Shown here piece after piece: positions 23,901 to 35,130 of a DNA stretch of 64,000 nt; positions within the stretch are counted from its first letter, which is position 1, and each line of letters opens with the position of its first letter. Origin of the DNA: Margaritispora aquatica (lineage: Eukaryota > Ascomycota > Leotiomycetes > Helotiales > Discinellaceae); assembly GCA_007644065.1 (NCBI GenBank), contig VJWN01000001.1:200340-264339 (forward strand), read 5' to 3'. A program made the translations under genes and the position numbers. The notes under the pieces were generated by a model. That model was not told where the DNA came from and searched no databases. It saw only the letters and a list, made by a program, of their open reading frames with translations.

Positions 23901-24138
23901 CACCAACCCAAGCCTCGACATCACGTCGTTCCTAAAAAAAGGCAAGAACGTGCTTCAGCTCAAAGTGTCGTCTACGTTGAAGAACTCGCTTCATCCAATT
24001 TGGGCCGATCTCCGCACCGCTGGTGGTGGCGTGGCGTCAACTTGGGATGCTACGGCCAAGTTGGGCTTTGGACTCCAGCAGTATGGTTTGATTGGCGAGG
24101 TTAGGATCGTGCCTTATGCGTTGGTACCGATTTTGTGA
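20917..24138 (+). CDS. Secreted glycoside hydrolase, GH106 alpha-L-rhamnosidase-like (999 aa)
   Basis: Five exons: 20917-21062, 21133-21241, 21291-21464, 21520-22062 and 22111-24138, with introns of 70, 49, 55 and 48 nt, all phase-consistent. The start MRASILIASLSACGIALA is a signal peptide (about residues 1-26), so the protein is secreted. Family-like segments follow in order: FRYWLPDASID and YAHSANGCVP in the first half, HFSAVGAKVITDFM near 310 and AKYGYSLSPY at the last junction. VSVELGADWH, HGTTYS (about 479-484), TTWPGYT (about 490-496) and a C-terminal beta-sandwich (NGKPLPVLDI, about 910-960) complete it. This layout matches the large fungal proteins assigned to or near GH106, which remove L-rhamnose from pectic and other glycans. 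Exact substrate is unknown. A 43-bp tandem repeat starts shortly after the stop. Confidence 0.72.
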
Positions 24139-24969
24139 TTTTGTGGAGTAGGTAGTTTGTGAATCTGCCACTTTGCTTTAGCACTTTGGAGGAATTTGAA
24201 ATTTGAAAGTGTGTCCTAAAAACACACATTAGAAAAATTTTAATTTTGAAAGTGCTTTCTAAAATTACACTTTGAAAATATTTGAAACTTGAATGTATTT
24301 CCTGAAAACACACATTGAAAGTATTTGAAATTTGAAAGTGTGTCTTGAAAATACACATTAAAAGAATTAGAAATCCGAAAGTGTGTTCTGAAAGTACACT
24401 TTAAAATCTCGAGAATTTCGAAGACTTGATTTGAAAGTAGATATCAAATTTATTTTCACAAGTTCAATATTGAAACTGAATTTGTTGATTATTTCGTTAA
24501 AGATTCACTTTCTGATATGCGTATTTGCTTTCGGTTTGTACTTGTGTTTCGTCTCAACTTTTTCGGCTGTACCTGCCATTTCTTTTTATTTGTCTTTCGC
24601 CTATACTTTGTCTTTGTCCATATCCAGCTTTCGTCCAAAGAGTTGTCAGCTATCCGCACCTATTTACTTTTTTGGTCGTCTATCGGCTGTACCTACCATT
24701 CACAATCTACTCGTCGCTGTTTCTTTCTTTTCGTGAAATCTAATATCACAATCCCAAAATCGAATTTATAAACGAGTTTATATATCAAAAACCGAATTGG
24801 TAAAACAACTTCCATTCGGCTAATTGTCGGTTAAACTAACTAAAAAGCACCGGTTTGCAAAGTCCATCCGATATCTGTTTTACAATACTTTCCCAAAGAG
24901 GCATCTATGGCCGAATCTGTCCGCCCGCACCGCTTCCGGCTGTCCGCCCGATGTCCGCCCGTCGCCTAA
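24139..24969. other. Spacer between convergent genes
   Basis: Contains the tandem hairpin repeat (24190-24415). After it is T-rich sequence with near-copies of 'tcggctgtacct' at about 24563 and 24683, and a short C/G-rich stretch with three 'tgtccgcccg' copies at about 24918-24962. No gene is supported. Confidence 0.5.
24190..24415. repeat. 43-bp tandem repeat with internal inverted arms (5 copies)
   Basis: Five degenerate copies with GAAAGTGT-like starts at about 24206, 24248, 24291, 24334 and 24377, a period of 42-43 bp. Most units contain an AGTGTGT-type arm, a short loop and an ACACACATT/ACACTTT arm, so each could fold as a hairpin. It begins about 50 bp after the glycosidase stop codon and could lie in its 3'UTR. 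Arms vary between copies (AGTGTGT/ACACACA, AGTGCTT, ATGTATT). Confidence 0.8.
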
Positions 24970-27164
24970 CTATCCTCTTCTGGAACCTATAAGTAAATTA
25001 GCTTCGTAAATTTCGAAAGATATCTTGTAAACATACCTCGATTTGGATTCTTTGAAGATCCCTCACCATTTCCCTCATCTCGACCACCTTGATTCTCGGA
25101 TGGATCATATCTCACAGCCGGCAAATTAACACTGCGCTCGAACTCTGACCTAACGGGACTATAGAATCGATCAGGCTGCATGATGACGGTGCCGAGGGGT
25201 CCACGAGCGGGGTTTCGTTCCTCGAGTGTGATGATCGGAGCGACGTCGAAACCGGCTTGGATGTGATTGGGGTTGGCGTGTGTTCGGCTAAGCTGGTTGT
25301 CGCTTGCTTTATACTCGTAGGTGAAGTCGATGGGCAGGGTTGGGTTCATACCCGGGAGGTGAGGCAGGTCATGAGTAATTACGCGTTGGGGGATTGGGAT
25401 GTTTGGTCTGTTGGCTGGTTGATTTTTTCTTTGGTCGTCATTTTGAGGTGCCGATCCAGCGTTTTCGTGGGATTGATCGTTTGAGGGAGGAGGTGGTTGC
25501 TGAAAGAAGCTTGATAGATGGGCATGTCCGTGGGATGGAGAGTTCAGGGCGCGAAAGAATTGAGGCTCGGGTTGGGCGTGATATGGATTTGAAGGTCCGT
25601 ATATTCGTTGGAATTCATCTGAGTAGGGATTACGAACTTCGTATGGAGCTGGGGTTGTGTAGAAGATCCGAGGGTGAGAACGGGTTGGTGCGGGAGCTAC
25701 AGACTGATTTCGCTGGACTTGGTTGTGACTTTGCTGTTGGACTGGACGTCGAACTGGCTCTTGGATTGGCTCTTGGACGGGCTCTTGACGAGGTTTGTTT
25801 TGTTGTCGAGAAGCTGGGGGTGGTTGATGAGCTTGGATTCGCCGAAGAACCTCTTGCATCTGACGAGCTTCGGATTCTTCAAATAAAGCGAAATCAATAT
25901 CAGGAGGCTGATGAGTAACATTCGTGCCTGTGGTCGTAGGAGCTGCAATTCCTGGAGCCTGTCTAACGCCTTGTGATTTCTCTCCTAAGGCTGGTGCAGC
26001 ACCTACACGACCTTCGCGAAATTGAGAATGATAAGGATCATCGTCAACTTCGTCAATAAGAATAGGAGAATTCCTAGAATTACCAGAATTGCTAGAGATG
26101 CCAATATTGCCAGAATTTCTAGAGTTGCTAGTGTTGCTGGTGTTACTGATGTTGCCAGCATTATCAGAAGGCTGAGAAGCGGGGTCGCAGTTTCGCTTAG
26201 TACTTGTCTCTCCCTCGGGAACATCATAAGCTGGTCGCTTAGTATAAAAAGCTGGCCTAATAAAATTGTCTCTTAGAGAAGTGTTCGTTTGCTCCATTGG
26301 TGCAGGGGGTATATTTCGCTTAACCCTGGATGTTTTCTTTCTGCAAGAAACTGGCTTCGAAGGGGTGTCTACAAGAGAATCTTCATCCTTGTTGGACTCC
26401 GTTGGATGCTCTGGAGTGATATCAGTAGCTCGATCTTTGCCTTTGTCGACCTTCTCAGGCTCCGGGGTCACCTCCACAGCACGTCCTTTGCCCTTATCAA
26501 TCCTTTCAAGCTCTAGGGAGGGCTCAACGGCACGGCCTTTGCCCTTGTCGACCTTCCGAGGCTCTGGGGTAGCAATTGGAGTTTGAACGGGAGAAGAGAG
26601 AGCGGAGCTAGTAGCGGGACTCGAATTCTCAGTGAGAACCAAGTTTCGTTTTCCTCGCGTTGCAGTAAGCGAACCAATAGTATAGGTATTCGTGACACTA
26701 TGTCCAGTAGCCGGGGTAGAAGCGGAGTCAAGATCGACGTTGGGGGAAGAACTCGAATTTAGGTTTGGAGTTTGTGGTTCAGTTGCCCTGCTGCGCAACT
26801 CGGGAGTGGTTGTGGTAACTGCGGTATATCTTGAAGCGGAAGCAGAGACCGGTCTGCGAGGTTGAGGTGTGTGAGGTGGCTCTGCAACAGAGGCTTGAAG
26901 TTGTTGCGAGGCAGTTGCTTGACCAGGGACTTCTGGAACGAATGTGTATATTTGTGGTGCTGGCAGAGAAGGAGGAGGTTGCTGTTCAATTGCGGCTTGT
27001 AGTGGAGCTTCTGCGATGAACGGAAGGCCTTGCGCTGGTGGAAGAGGAGGAGGAGAAGGTTGGTCGTCGGTATTGGCAGTGTGTGCAGAGGATGAGGGAG
27101 GATTGGATCGTTCTCCGCCTCGGGGACGACCGCGGCCGCCTCCTGTTTGCTTATTTGGAGCCAT
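24970..27164 (-). CDS. Disordered Pro/Ser/Gln-rich protein with AT-hook-like motif (714 aa)
   Basis: Main exon 27164-25037, intron 25036-24987 (GTATGT donor, CTAAT branch, TATAG acceptor), and a tiny last exon 24986-24970 ending ...NRGSRRG. The intron is preferred over reading on because its three signals are all canonical. The protein is almost wholly low-complexity. It has an RGRPRGG AT-hook-like motif (residues 11-17), a Pro/Gln-rich region, three tandem 17-18-residue units centred on VDKGKGRAVE (about 204-248), an Asn/Ser/Gly-rich tract (about 336-366), and ILIDEVDDD (368-376), which fits a SUMO-interacting motif. Later parts are Gln/Pro-rich. No enzyme domain. A chromatin or nuclear scaffold role is inferred from the AT-hook and SIM-like motifs only. 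The repeats are also seen in DNA, so slippage is shaping this gene. Confidence 0.66.
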
Positions 27165-27198
27165 ACTGAGATCGTATTGATCGTTGACGTTATTGAGG

Positions 27199-27371
27199 TT
27201 CCGATGTTGTAGGAGTTGAGATGTTGTAGGAGTTGAGATGTTGTAGGAGTGGTGAAGTTGTAGGAGTAGCGAAGTTGCAGGAGTGGTAGTGCTGTGGGAG
27301 TGGTGGTGTTATGGTAGTGGTGATGTTGTGGGAGTTCTGATATTGTTGGAATTGCGATGTTGAAGGAGTTG
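27199..27371. repeat. 17-bp minisatellite upstream of the disordered-protein gene
   Basis: On the plus strand the unit GATGTTGTAGGAGTTGA occurs twice exactly, then as decaying variants (gttgtaggagt, gttgcaggagt, gttgtgggagt) to about 27371. It starts about 35 bp upstream of the ATG at 27164 and is probably in the 5' leader or core promoter of that gene. Confidence 0.7.
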
Positions 27372-29771
27372 CGATGTGTTTGTGGGAAGGTTTCATGGAA
27401 CGAGGTGAGATTCTTATAGACGTGCGGGGTTGTGGAAAGTGAATCATGGGAAAAGTGAGATGGAGGAACTGTGATTCGGAATTGGCGAGATAAAGTGATT
27501 GTGAGTCGAGAAGGCGAGTTGATGTGAATCATGGATCGAGGATTCGAATCACTAAGTACGATACCAGCATCTGACTCGCAATAGACGAGACTTCTCGACA
27601 TTCATTTGGTGATGATTCACAATTATGGAGAGATGGTATACGAGGTGAAGAGAAGTTAGTTGTTCATAGCTAGGGAGAGAGGGGGGGGGGGATATACGCG
27701 AGGCGAGCTGAAGCGAATGTTATTATTCGTAGCTCGAGGAGACGATACACAACGCGAAGCGAATATATAAATATGAACATCAAACATCATATCAAGAAGG
27801 GCCCTAGCGACATTCTCCTTGTTATTTTTGGAACTGTAGGTTATGGACAGCAATAGCATGAAGGTTCGTAACCATCAAATGTTCTTTTTAGAATCTTAGA
27901 GATAATTAGCAACCATTTATATATTAATGGCAGGTGTGAATTCTGTAGGTAATGTTCTGAAATCAATAGCAACAATATATACTTCGATAATGACAAAGCT
28001 TTTCGTCAAGGCTTCGAAAATTGACAGCGATTGTATAGTAGTAGATAAAGCATAATCTATCTCTTGGGCGTACATTAAATTACAAAGAAAACTTATTAAG
28101 GTGTTATAAAGCTAGTGTTTCCATGATGTTGAAGTCCCTGAAATAAGCGAAATAGCCGAAGGCTTTATAAAGTGATCATCAACGTTCGTGGCAAAACCAA
28201 ACGAATCTTGTATTGTCGTGCCGTTTCGGTTACTAACCGAGCCACACTTACTTCCTTGCGTTAGTATAAGCACGAGAGATAGACAAGCCTGACAAGAGTT
28301 TTATATCTTAGCCGAGACTAGTAGGACAATAAAGGAGTAAACACTTTTATTTACTATATCTCGTAGCAAGTTCACCTCTGCTATTGGACTATTAGTCTCT
28401 AGATAGATTGATTGAATCTCAAATAAAGCACTCTAAATAAGGGAGACGGTTAAAATAATATTGCAGTATATATAATATCTTAACCAAAAAGTATAATCAA
28501 ATAAGACGTAGTTACTAAAGTATCCTTAATGATTACTGGATGCACGATGTCCTAAAAATGTGATAGATCACCCCTGAAAGAGGAGAAGTATAATGTGTTT
28601 GACAAAGTTCTCGTGATTATAAATATATACGTAATATCTTTATAGAGTAACACCGTCCCCTAGAAGAAGCGAAATAGACAGGTCGTATCCAACGAAATTC
28701 TATAAGGATTATTGGTGTATACTTTTTTGGTAATAATGATATAAAACTACTAAAACAAACAATAGAGACAAGATACATGAACAAAGCTCTATATAATATA
28801 GAAACCCAACGACTTTGGCAATTTGCCGATAAACTCGTCAAAGTTCGAAGACTTGGAAGACAAATGATTGAGGTTGACATTTCAAGGAATACAAGCCGAA
28901 ACACAAGAAAGTTTTCATGATCTTGACAAGGGATGTACTTGCAGAACCGTCTGATGTTTGAAGTTGAGATCCAAAAAGTCAACAAACGAAGGAGCATCTC
29001 GACTTCGAGAGATCCAATAATAATTTCGTCTGATTTAATCAGAGCTCTTGCAACTTGCAACTTACAAGTTTGGAAGAGGCGATTAAATGGCCAAAAAGGT
29101 GGAATTTCAGACCACAAAGAGTGTCTTGACAAAGAGAAGGTTGTTCCGACCTATCCGTCGGCTTCTTAGATCATCCCTGCCTGGTTCGCAATTCTATTGT
29201 CCTCCACTGCAAGAGTAACAAATGCTATTTTGGGTACGGCCGATGGCCGCAAAGATCAAGATAGAAGTCGGCCTGTAAGTTGCAAAGGACAAAATCTTGC
29301 CGCCGCCGTTACTGATGTTGTATCTGTTGTCTTTTATACAAAGACAAAAAAAAGGATGGACACATACGAGTTCGCTTTTGTTCCATCCCCCTTTGCTGTA
29401 TGATTGAAACCTCGAGGCAGCTGCTCCCTTTTCCGTTGATTATATCAATTAGCTTCGTGATATATAAAGTATATATCCCTTTTCACTGGTATTCTGTTTG
29501 ACTGAAAGGGTGGTTGGTTATGCCCCACACCTCATCCGGGAAGCAAGGCCAGCTGACCCCCACTTTTCATTATCAAGCAACCTTCAATCCAAGCTTAGGT
29601 CAAAGTCACAACCATTTCGTCTCAACTCCAGTTTTTATCTTTTTGTCCTGTGGTCGTTTCTGTTCGTATCTCGCATTACCAGGTGTATATAGTCCACTTT
29701 GAGCCTCATCCAGCATCCCCATCGCCATCCCTATCCCCATTACTAGCCGGATATCGCTGGCCCAACCAGTG
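27372..29771. other. AT-rich decayed block and GGT upstream region
   Basis: From about 27860 to 28800 the sequence is AT/TpA-rich with no usable frames, like a RIP-decayed repeat. A minus-strand frame at 29132-28617 (171 codons, hydrophobic-rich) shows no family motif I can name. A poly-G run sits at about 27687. From 29200 onward composition normalises; TATATA at 29686-29691 lies about 80 bp before the gamma-glutamyltranspeptidase ATG. Confidence 0.5.
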
Positions 29772-32288
29772 ATGATGACCAATCCAACACGTTCTCTGCT
29801 CTTTTTGAGCTGGCTGCTCGCGGTCGCTGCGACAAAGGGAGTGAATGACCTCGGCGCTGTGGCGAGTGAGAGCAAAGTATGCTCTCAAATTGGGATCGAA
29901 TTGTTGAAGCGAGGAGTAAGTGCCTTGTACTACATTGCTTTTTGAGATGAGATGCATTATGTTGATCACGTGACAGGGAAATGCTGCAGACGCAATGGTC
30001 GGAACAACATTGTGCGTGGGTGTGACATGTATGTTGAACTCCTTCGAACGGAGGCTTGTTTGAGGCTGATAGCGTTAGCAATGCAGCACAGCGGAATTGG
30101 TGGCGGCGGGTTCATGCTTGTCCATGGCCCAGATGGGGAGTTTGAGTCCATAGGTGTGTGCGCTTCCATTGTCCTCTTTTGCCCTCTTTTGTCCTCATAT
30201 GTGCTTCATTAATTCACCATTGCAGATTTTCGGGAAACTGCGCCGGCGGCCGCTTTCAAAGATATGTACAAGCATAATCCTATGGCAAGCGTCTGGAGTG
30301 GTTTAGCGAGCGGCGTTCCTGGCGATGTCAAGGGACTGGAGTATTTACATCAAAAATATGGCGTGAGTAGGAGGGTCCGCATGTCGGTCGATCCGAAAGT
30401 TGGACTAACGATCCACAGGCTCTTCCGTGGAAAGCAGTGGTGAATCCAGCAGCTCACATCGCCATCCATGGCTTTCAAGGTAAGTTTTTACGAACTTCAG
30501 AAACATAGCGTTGCTTACGATTTTTAGTGACCGAGGATATCGAACGATATATGAAGGCGGTCGTCAGCTATTTCAAAAAGAACTTCTTTCGTGATGATCC
30601 ACAATGGGCAATTGACTTTGCACCAAATGGTCAGTTTGAACGCACTGGACATGAATAACATTAGCTGATGAGAAACAGGAACTGTAGTTGGGTTAGGCGA
30701 CATTGTAACAAGGAAACGTTATGGCCGGTAAGCATTTTCAAATATATATCATCTCCCGAGACTTACAGATTTCCAGCACATTGAAGGCAATTGGCGAGCA
30801 CGGTTCAAAAGCTTTCTACGAAGGAGAGATTGGTAATCACTTTCAAGACTCCTGCTTTCAACCGAATCTAACAATCCAATAGCAAAGTACACCATCGCAG
30901 CGGTTCAAGCAGCAGAAGGAATAATGACCCTCGAGGATCTCGCCAATTACTCTGTGTCCATCCGACCTGCTGTAAACATAACATACAATAACTTCACAAT
31001 CCACTCCACAGGTGTACCCTCCGGTGGGGCCGTTGCGCTCTCTATCCTCAAAATAATGGAAGGCTACTCCTCCTTATCGACGTCTTCCTCACACACCTCA
31101 CCCTCGAACAAAAATCTTAGTACACATCGCCTCAACGAAGCAATGCGCTACTCGTACGCCGCCCGCTCACAGCTAGGCGACCCAGCTTTCTACTCAGACA
31201 TGGATGCCTTCGAGGCAGAAATGCTGACTGAGTCGAGAGCAGCGAGGATCAGAGAGTTGATTCAGGATGATAGTACGAGGAATGTATCCGAGTATGCGCC
31301 GAAGTACGCTATGCCTGAGAATCATGGGACATCGCATATTGTGACTTCGGATAAGTCTGGACTAGCGATCACGTTGACCTCAACTGTCAACTTGTTGTTT
31401 GGATCGTTGTTGGTTGTGCCTGAGACTGGTAAGTCTTGTTCCTATTTGCGCGGCGATTTGTATTTTCAATTTCGCTTTGTCTGCGTTCACTACATCTCCT
31501 CGCTTCTTGTCTTCGCTTTTCTCGTATGCTTGTGCATGTATCATTTCGTCTGATGTGTTTTTGACTTTGTGGATCACTTCCCCTTAGTAGCTTGGGGCTT
31601 CTCTATTATCTTTTCTTTTCTCTTCGTTATTTGCTCAATTTATCCTTAGACTTTCGTCCTAATCCTCATCATTTCGCTTTCCTACATCATGCTACTTAGC
31701 TTCATCTATATTTCCTACTTTTATCTGACTCTAAATCTTCTCTTTTGCTTCCTTATCCGCCTTACTCCACTTTCTACACTTATCCCTTCTCACTAACACT
31801 CCCGAACAGGAATTATAATGAACAACGAAATGAACGACTTCTCCATCCCCAACATCTCCAACGAATTCTCACTCCCTCCCTCACCAATAAACTACATCTC
31901 ACCCAACAAACGGCCGCTCTCCTCCATCACGCCGCTAATAGTAACACACACCTCCAACTCCTCACTCTACCTCATCATCGGTGCCGCAGGCGGATCACGA
32001 ATCATCACGGCGACCGCGCAGGCAGCCTGGTTCTGCATTGAGCACGGCATGAGTGTGCCAGAGGCGCTGGACCAGAGGAGGATGCACGATCAGTTGCTGC
32101 CAGCGCATACGACATTTGAGAGAGGCTTTGATCCGCTTGTGGTTGAAGCACTGAGGGAGAAAGGACATAATGTCACTTGGATTGAGGGGTATGAAAGTGT
32201 GGTGCATGGCATTAGAAGGCTAGGAGATGGAAGCTGGGAGGCGGGAAGTGAGCCCAGACAGACGAGTAGTGGTGGGCTTGTTTGTTAG
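29772..32288 (+). CDS. Gamma-glutamyltranspeptidase (566 aa)
   Basis: Ten exons: 29772-29915, 29977-30028, 30079-30153, 30226-30362, 30419-30479, 30528-30629, 30679-30727, 30777-30832, 30883-31428 and 31810-32288. Introns are 48-72 nt except the last, which is 381 nt; every junction is GT-AG and phase-consistent. The start MMTNPTRSLLFLSWLLAVAA is a signal peptide or anchor. Family hallmarks: GAVASES and GNAADAMVGT, SGIGGGGFMLV, DFRETAPAAA, SGLASGVPGDVKGLEYL, GVPSGGAVAL, and the autoprocessing/nucleophile Thr375 in HGTSHIV. GAAGGSRI in the small subunit follows. The enzyme is made as a precursor that cleaves itself before this Thr. It hydrolyses or transfers the gamma-glutamyl group of glutathione at the cell surface or vacuole. 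All key residues are present. A TCACGTGA palindrome overlaps the end of intron 1. Confidence 0.93.
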
Positions 32289-33324
32289 GTGTGATAAGAG
32301 AGGCTAAGGTGGGGAGAGGGAGTATAGGGAGGTGGGTCGACTTGAGAGGAAGGGGAGGGAATGTCTGAAGAGCTCGTTTGCGTTGGTGATGTGATGTGAG
32401 ATTGGCGATGACCTTGACTATAGATGGGTTCAAAGACTCGAGGGCCCCCAGATTCATGGACTCACTTGTCTAAGGCTTTAGAGTTCGACAGGCCAAGGGT
32501 CCAAGTCTAATGCTCATGGACTTAGAGATTCAAGAGCTCAAAGGTCCAAAGTCACTAGGGTTCAAAGACTTAGATGCTCAAGAGACCAAAGCTTCTAGAG
32601 CTCAAAGCCGCAAAGGCTCGAAGTCTATCGAGTTCTAGAATTCGCAAGTTCACATGCTCAAAGGTTTACACGTTCAACAATCCAACACCTATCAACACAA
32701 CCGCTCCAATGCTAGATCACAGCATCGAATCACCACTTTTCGATCGAGATGAGAGGACACCACGACGGGTCGGGGACGAGGGAGGTTGTATATTCTTTCC
32801 GAGGTATTATGGGTATAATTCATTAAGGTTTGTCTGGGTATTTGTTTGATGGAATGTTCGGTGGTTGGCTAGATTCACAATCCTGTAAATTGGTTGAGGT
32901 TAGATGTAGAGAGTGTGTATTTATACTTTCATACTATATATTAAGTTTATACTCCCTATCGCTTTGCAGACGTTGGCACAACACTTTACCTGAGACGTCC
33001 TTGCCAGGCAAAATTCAGACTCATTGGACAAGGGGATAGGGGATTTCTTTCATCACTGATTGCTGTAGAGTGTAGGTCAAAGCCATGGCGCCCTTGGCTT
33101 GGCTTCCCTAGGAGCAAAACGAATACTTGAATTGTGATGTAGATAGGACAAAGTCCTAGATTTGGGCGAGGAATTCAATTCCTCGGACCTAAGAGAGGAT
33201 CACTTCAACCTAACACATTTCTCACACGCCGTCATATCAACGGAGTAAAGGTCAAGACAAGACAATTCAGCAATTCAAATAGAATTAATCTATCAGGGTA
33301 TCCAAAGACCAATGATTCGATCAC
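32289..33324. other. Spacer between convergent genes GGT and ALG11
   Basis: No gene. It contains the degenerate 'gctcaaag' repeat block (about 32430-32690). The open frame at 32574-32849 is simply this block translated. Confidence 0.6.
32430..32690. repeat. Degenerate short-unit repeat (TCAAAG/CTCAAG-type)
   Basis: Runs of variants such as 'ggttcaaagactc', 'gagctcaaaggtccaaag', 'gatgctcaagagaccaaag' and 'gagctcaaagccgcaaagg' recur every 10-20 bp. They look like an old tandem repeat that has drifted. It lies beyond the 3' end of the GGT gene. Confidence 0.5.
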
Positions 33325-35130
33325 TCACGACGACTTTGCCCTCCCGTCCATCGCCTCTTTAATCCCAACCAACACCTCCATATTCGCAATCCATCCCCTA
33401 GCAAACTCTCCCTCAGTGAACCTCTTCGCGCTCCTCCTCGCTCGAAGCCTCATCTCCACTTTCTCCTCCCTGCCCAGTCCCAATGCGCTCTCAAAGCCCG
33501 CTGCAAACTCCTTCGACGTCGTGGCATGGAATCCCGTTGGCTTGCCGTCAATTTTCGTAACGATATCTCTCTTCGGTCCCCCAGAGTCGTGGACAACAGA
33601 AATGAGACCAGCAGCTTGGTATTCCACAACCCCGATGCCAAAGTGTTCGTTCCACATGCCGTTCACGCCGACGCTGCTGCGACGCAGCCAGTCCAGGATC
33701 TCGGGCCAGGAGGCATCGAGATGGAATTCCACTTTCTCCTTTATCTTCAGCTCGTTAGCCATGAGTCTGAGCTCATAAACTCGCTTCGAATCCCCGTCGT
33801 CTCGGACGCTGCCCACGAGTACTAACTTCGCGTCCTTGGTTGCTGGGGTGCCGGTGGCGATGAATTCCGCGAAGGAAGTCAAGATGAGTTGGTGATTCTT
33901 TTCGGGACGAAACTGAGCGATGTAGAGGAGAATCGACTCGCGATTCTTTTCGGACTCGGGAGAGACATCGACTTCTTGCTCCAATTCCTCGACTGCTACA
34001 GGTGGGTAGAGGACTGTTGGAGTGGGTTTCTTGAATTCTTTCCTCCAATTGCCCCAGAGAGAGGTGATGTGTCCTGAAGTCCAGCTTGAGTTCGTCATCA
34101 CAACATCAATAGAGCCTCCCACAAAAGAGTAGGCTTTGGCGAAGAGCTCCCAATAGATCTTCTTGCCTTTTCCAGCGGCACCTACGCCCTTTCCTGCGTT
34201 CACACCTTGCGTTCCTGTTGCTGAGTCTGGATCGAGGGAGCTCAGCATATCGGTTGAAATAGTGGGGTAGTGGACGTATGCTCCTGTTGGTACGTCATTG
34301 AATAAAAGCTTGCACAGTGCCAGACTGAATGCATATCCCATTGTATCCACGAAAATGTCTGGAGTGAGGAGGGCAAAAGCATCCCAAGCCAAAACTAGGG
34401 ATCCAATTGATTGACCCAAGAGAGTAAAATGTGGCCATGATGAAGCAAGAACCCATGATCGTGTTGTAAGATAGAGAAAGGTCACTGTGGGAGGATGTAA
34501 CGATATGTTGAAACGGTTCTATGTTCAGTTAGTATTTCAGTATTCCCAATTGGAAGAAAATAACTTACCTCTACTCTTGCCAAAATCGCAGCTTTATCGA
34601 CATCATGATCACCAGTATACACGATACATTTGGCCTTCGGCCATCTCTTCTGAGTAGCTCGAATAGCCGCCCAAAGTACCCTTTCGCCTCCACCGCCAGC
34701 ATTGCTATTCTCATCAGTTTTGGTTCCATGCTCCAGCAGATCTCACATACCAAAAGGGATGAAAGAAACCCACAATGCCATCCCATTCCTGGTCGCCCTT
34801 CTCGCCATTCTTCGCACTGCCAACCGCATAAGCTTCCACACTCTCCCACTCCTCACTGTCCCTTCTCTCCTTTCCCTCCGCTTTCCTCTTCTCTTCCCAT
34901 TCTGCCTCCTCTTTCACAACAGTCTCCAGGATCTGTGCTTTTCGTCCCGCAGTCTTGTTCCTCAGGTAAAATCCAAGTGTATTCCCAGTCCAGAAGAGTA
35001 GTTTTGGACCAAACAGGACAACAACGAGAGGCAAAAAACCCAAGACGAGCGCCACGAAAATGGTTGTTGTTTTTGTCATGCCTAGAGCATAGACATTTCT
35101 CCCATCAGGAGCCTTACAGCTTTCTGACAT
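33325..35130 (-). CDS. ALG11: GDP-Man:Man3GlcNAc2-PP-dolichol alpha-1,2-mannosyltransferase (569 aa)
   Basis: Three exons: 35130-34751, 34704-34569 and 34518-33325, with introns of 46 and 50 nt. Splicing rebuilds the ALG11 signature [17 protein letters not shown] across the first junction and [11 protein letters not shown] at the second. An N-terminal hydrophobic segment ([18 protein letters not shown]) anchors the enzyme in the ER membrane. [20 protein letters not shown] and the GT4 catalytic EX7E motif in [11 protein letters not shown] are present. It adds the fourth and fifth mannose (alpha-1,2) on the cytosolic face to lipid-linked oligosaccharide for N-glycosylation. Length is normal and nothing is missing. 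It shares a short divergent promoter with the gene at 35403. Confidence 0.94.

Noticed and set aside
26759..27601. 280-codon minus-strand frame overlapping the disordered protein start
   Set aside because: It is out of frame with the supported gene, begins in the 17-bp minisatellite and translates the repeat (TTSQLLQ-like units). A repeat artefact.
28617..29132. Minus frame considered as a retroelement pol fragment with an adjoining LTR
   Set aside because: No reverse-transcriptase, integrase or chromodomain motif could be read in any minus frame, and no matching second LTR was found. Kept only as an unclassified decayed block.
32574..32849. 91-codon frame with Lys/Ser-rich start after GGT
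   Set aside because: The first half is the translated degenerate CTCAAAG repeat block; no other support.
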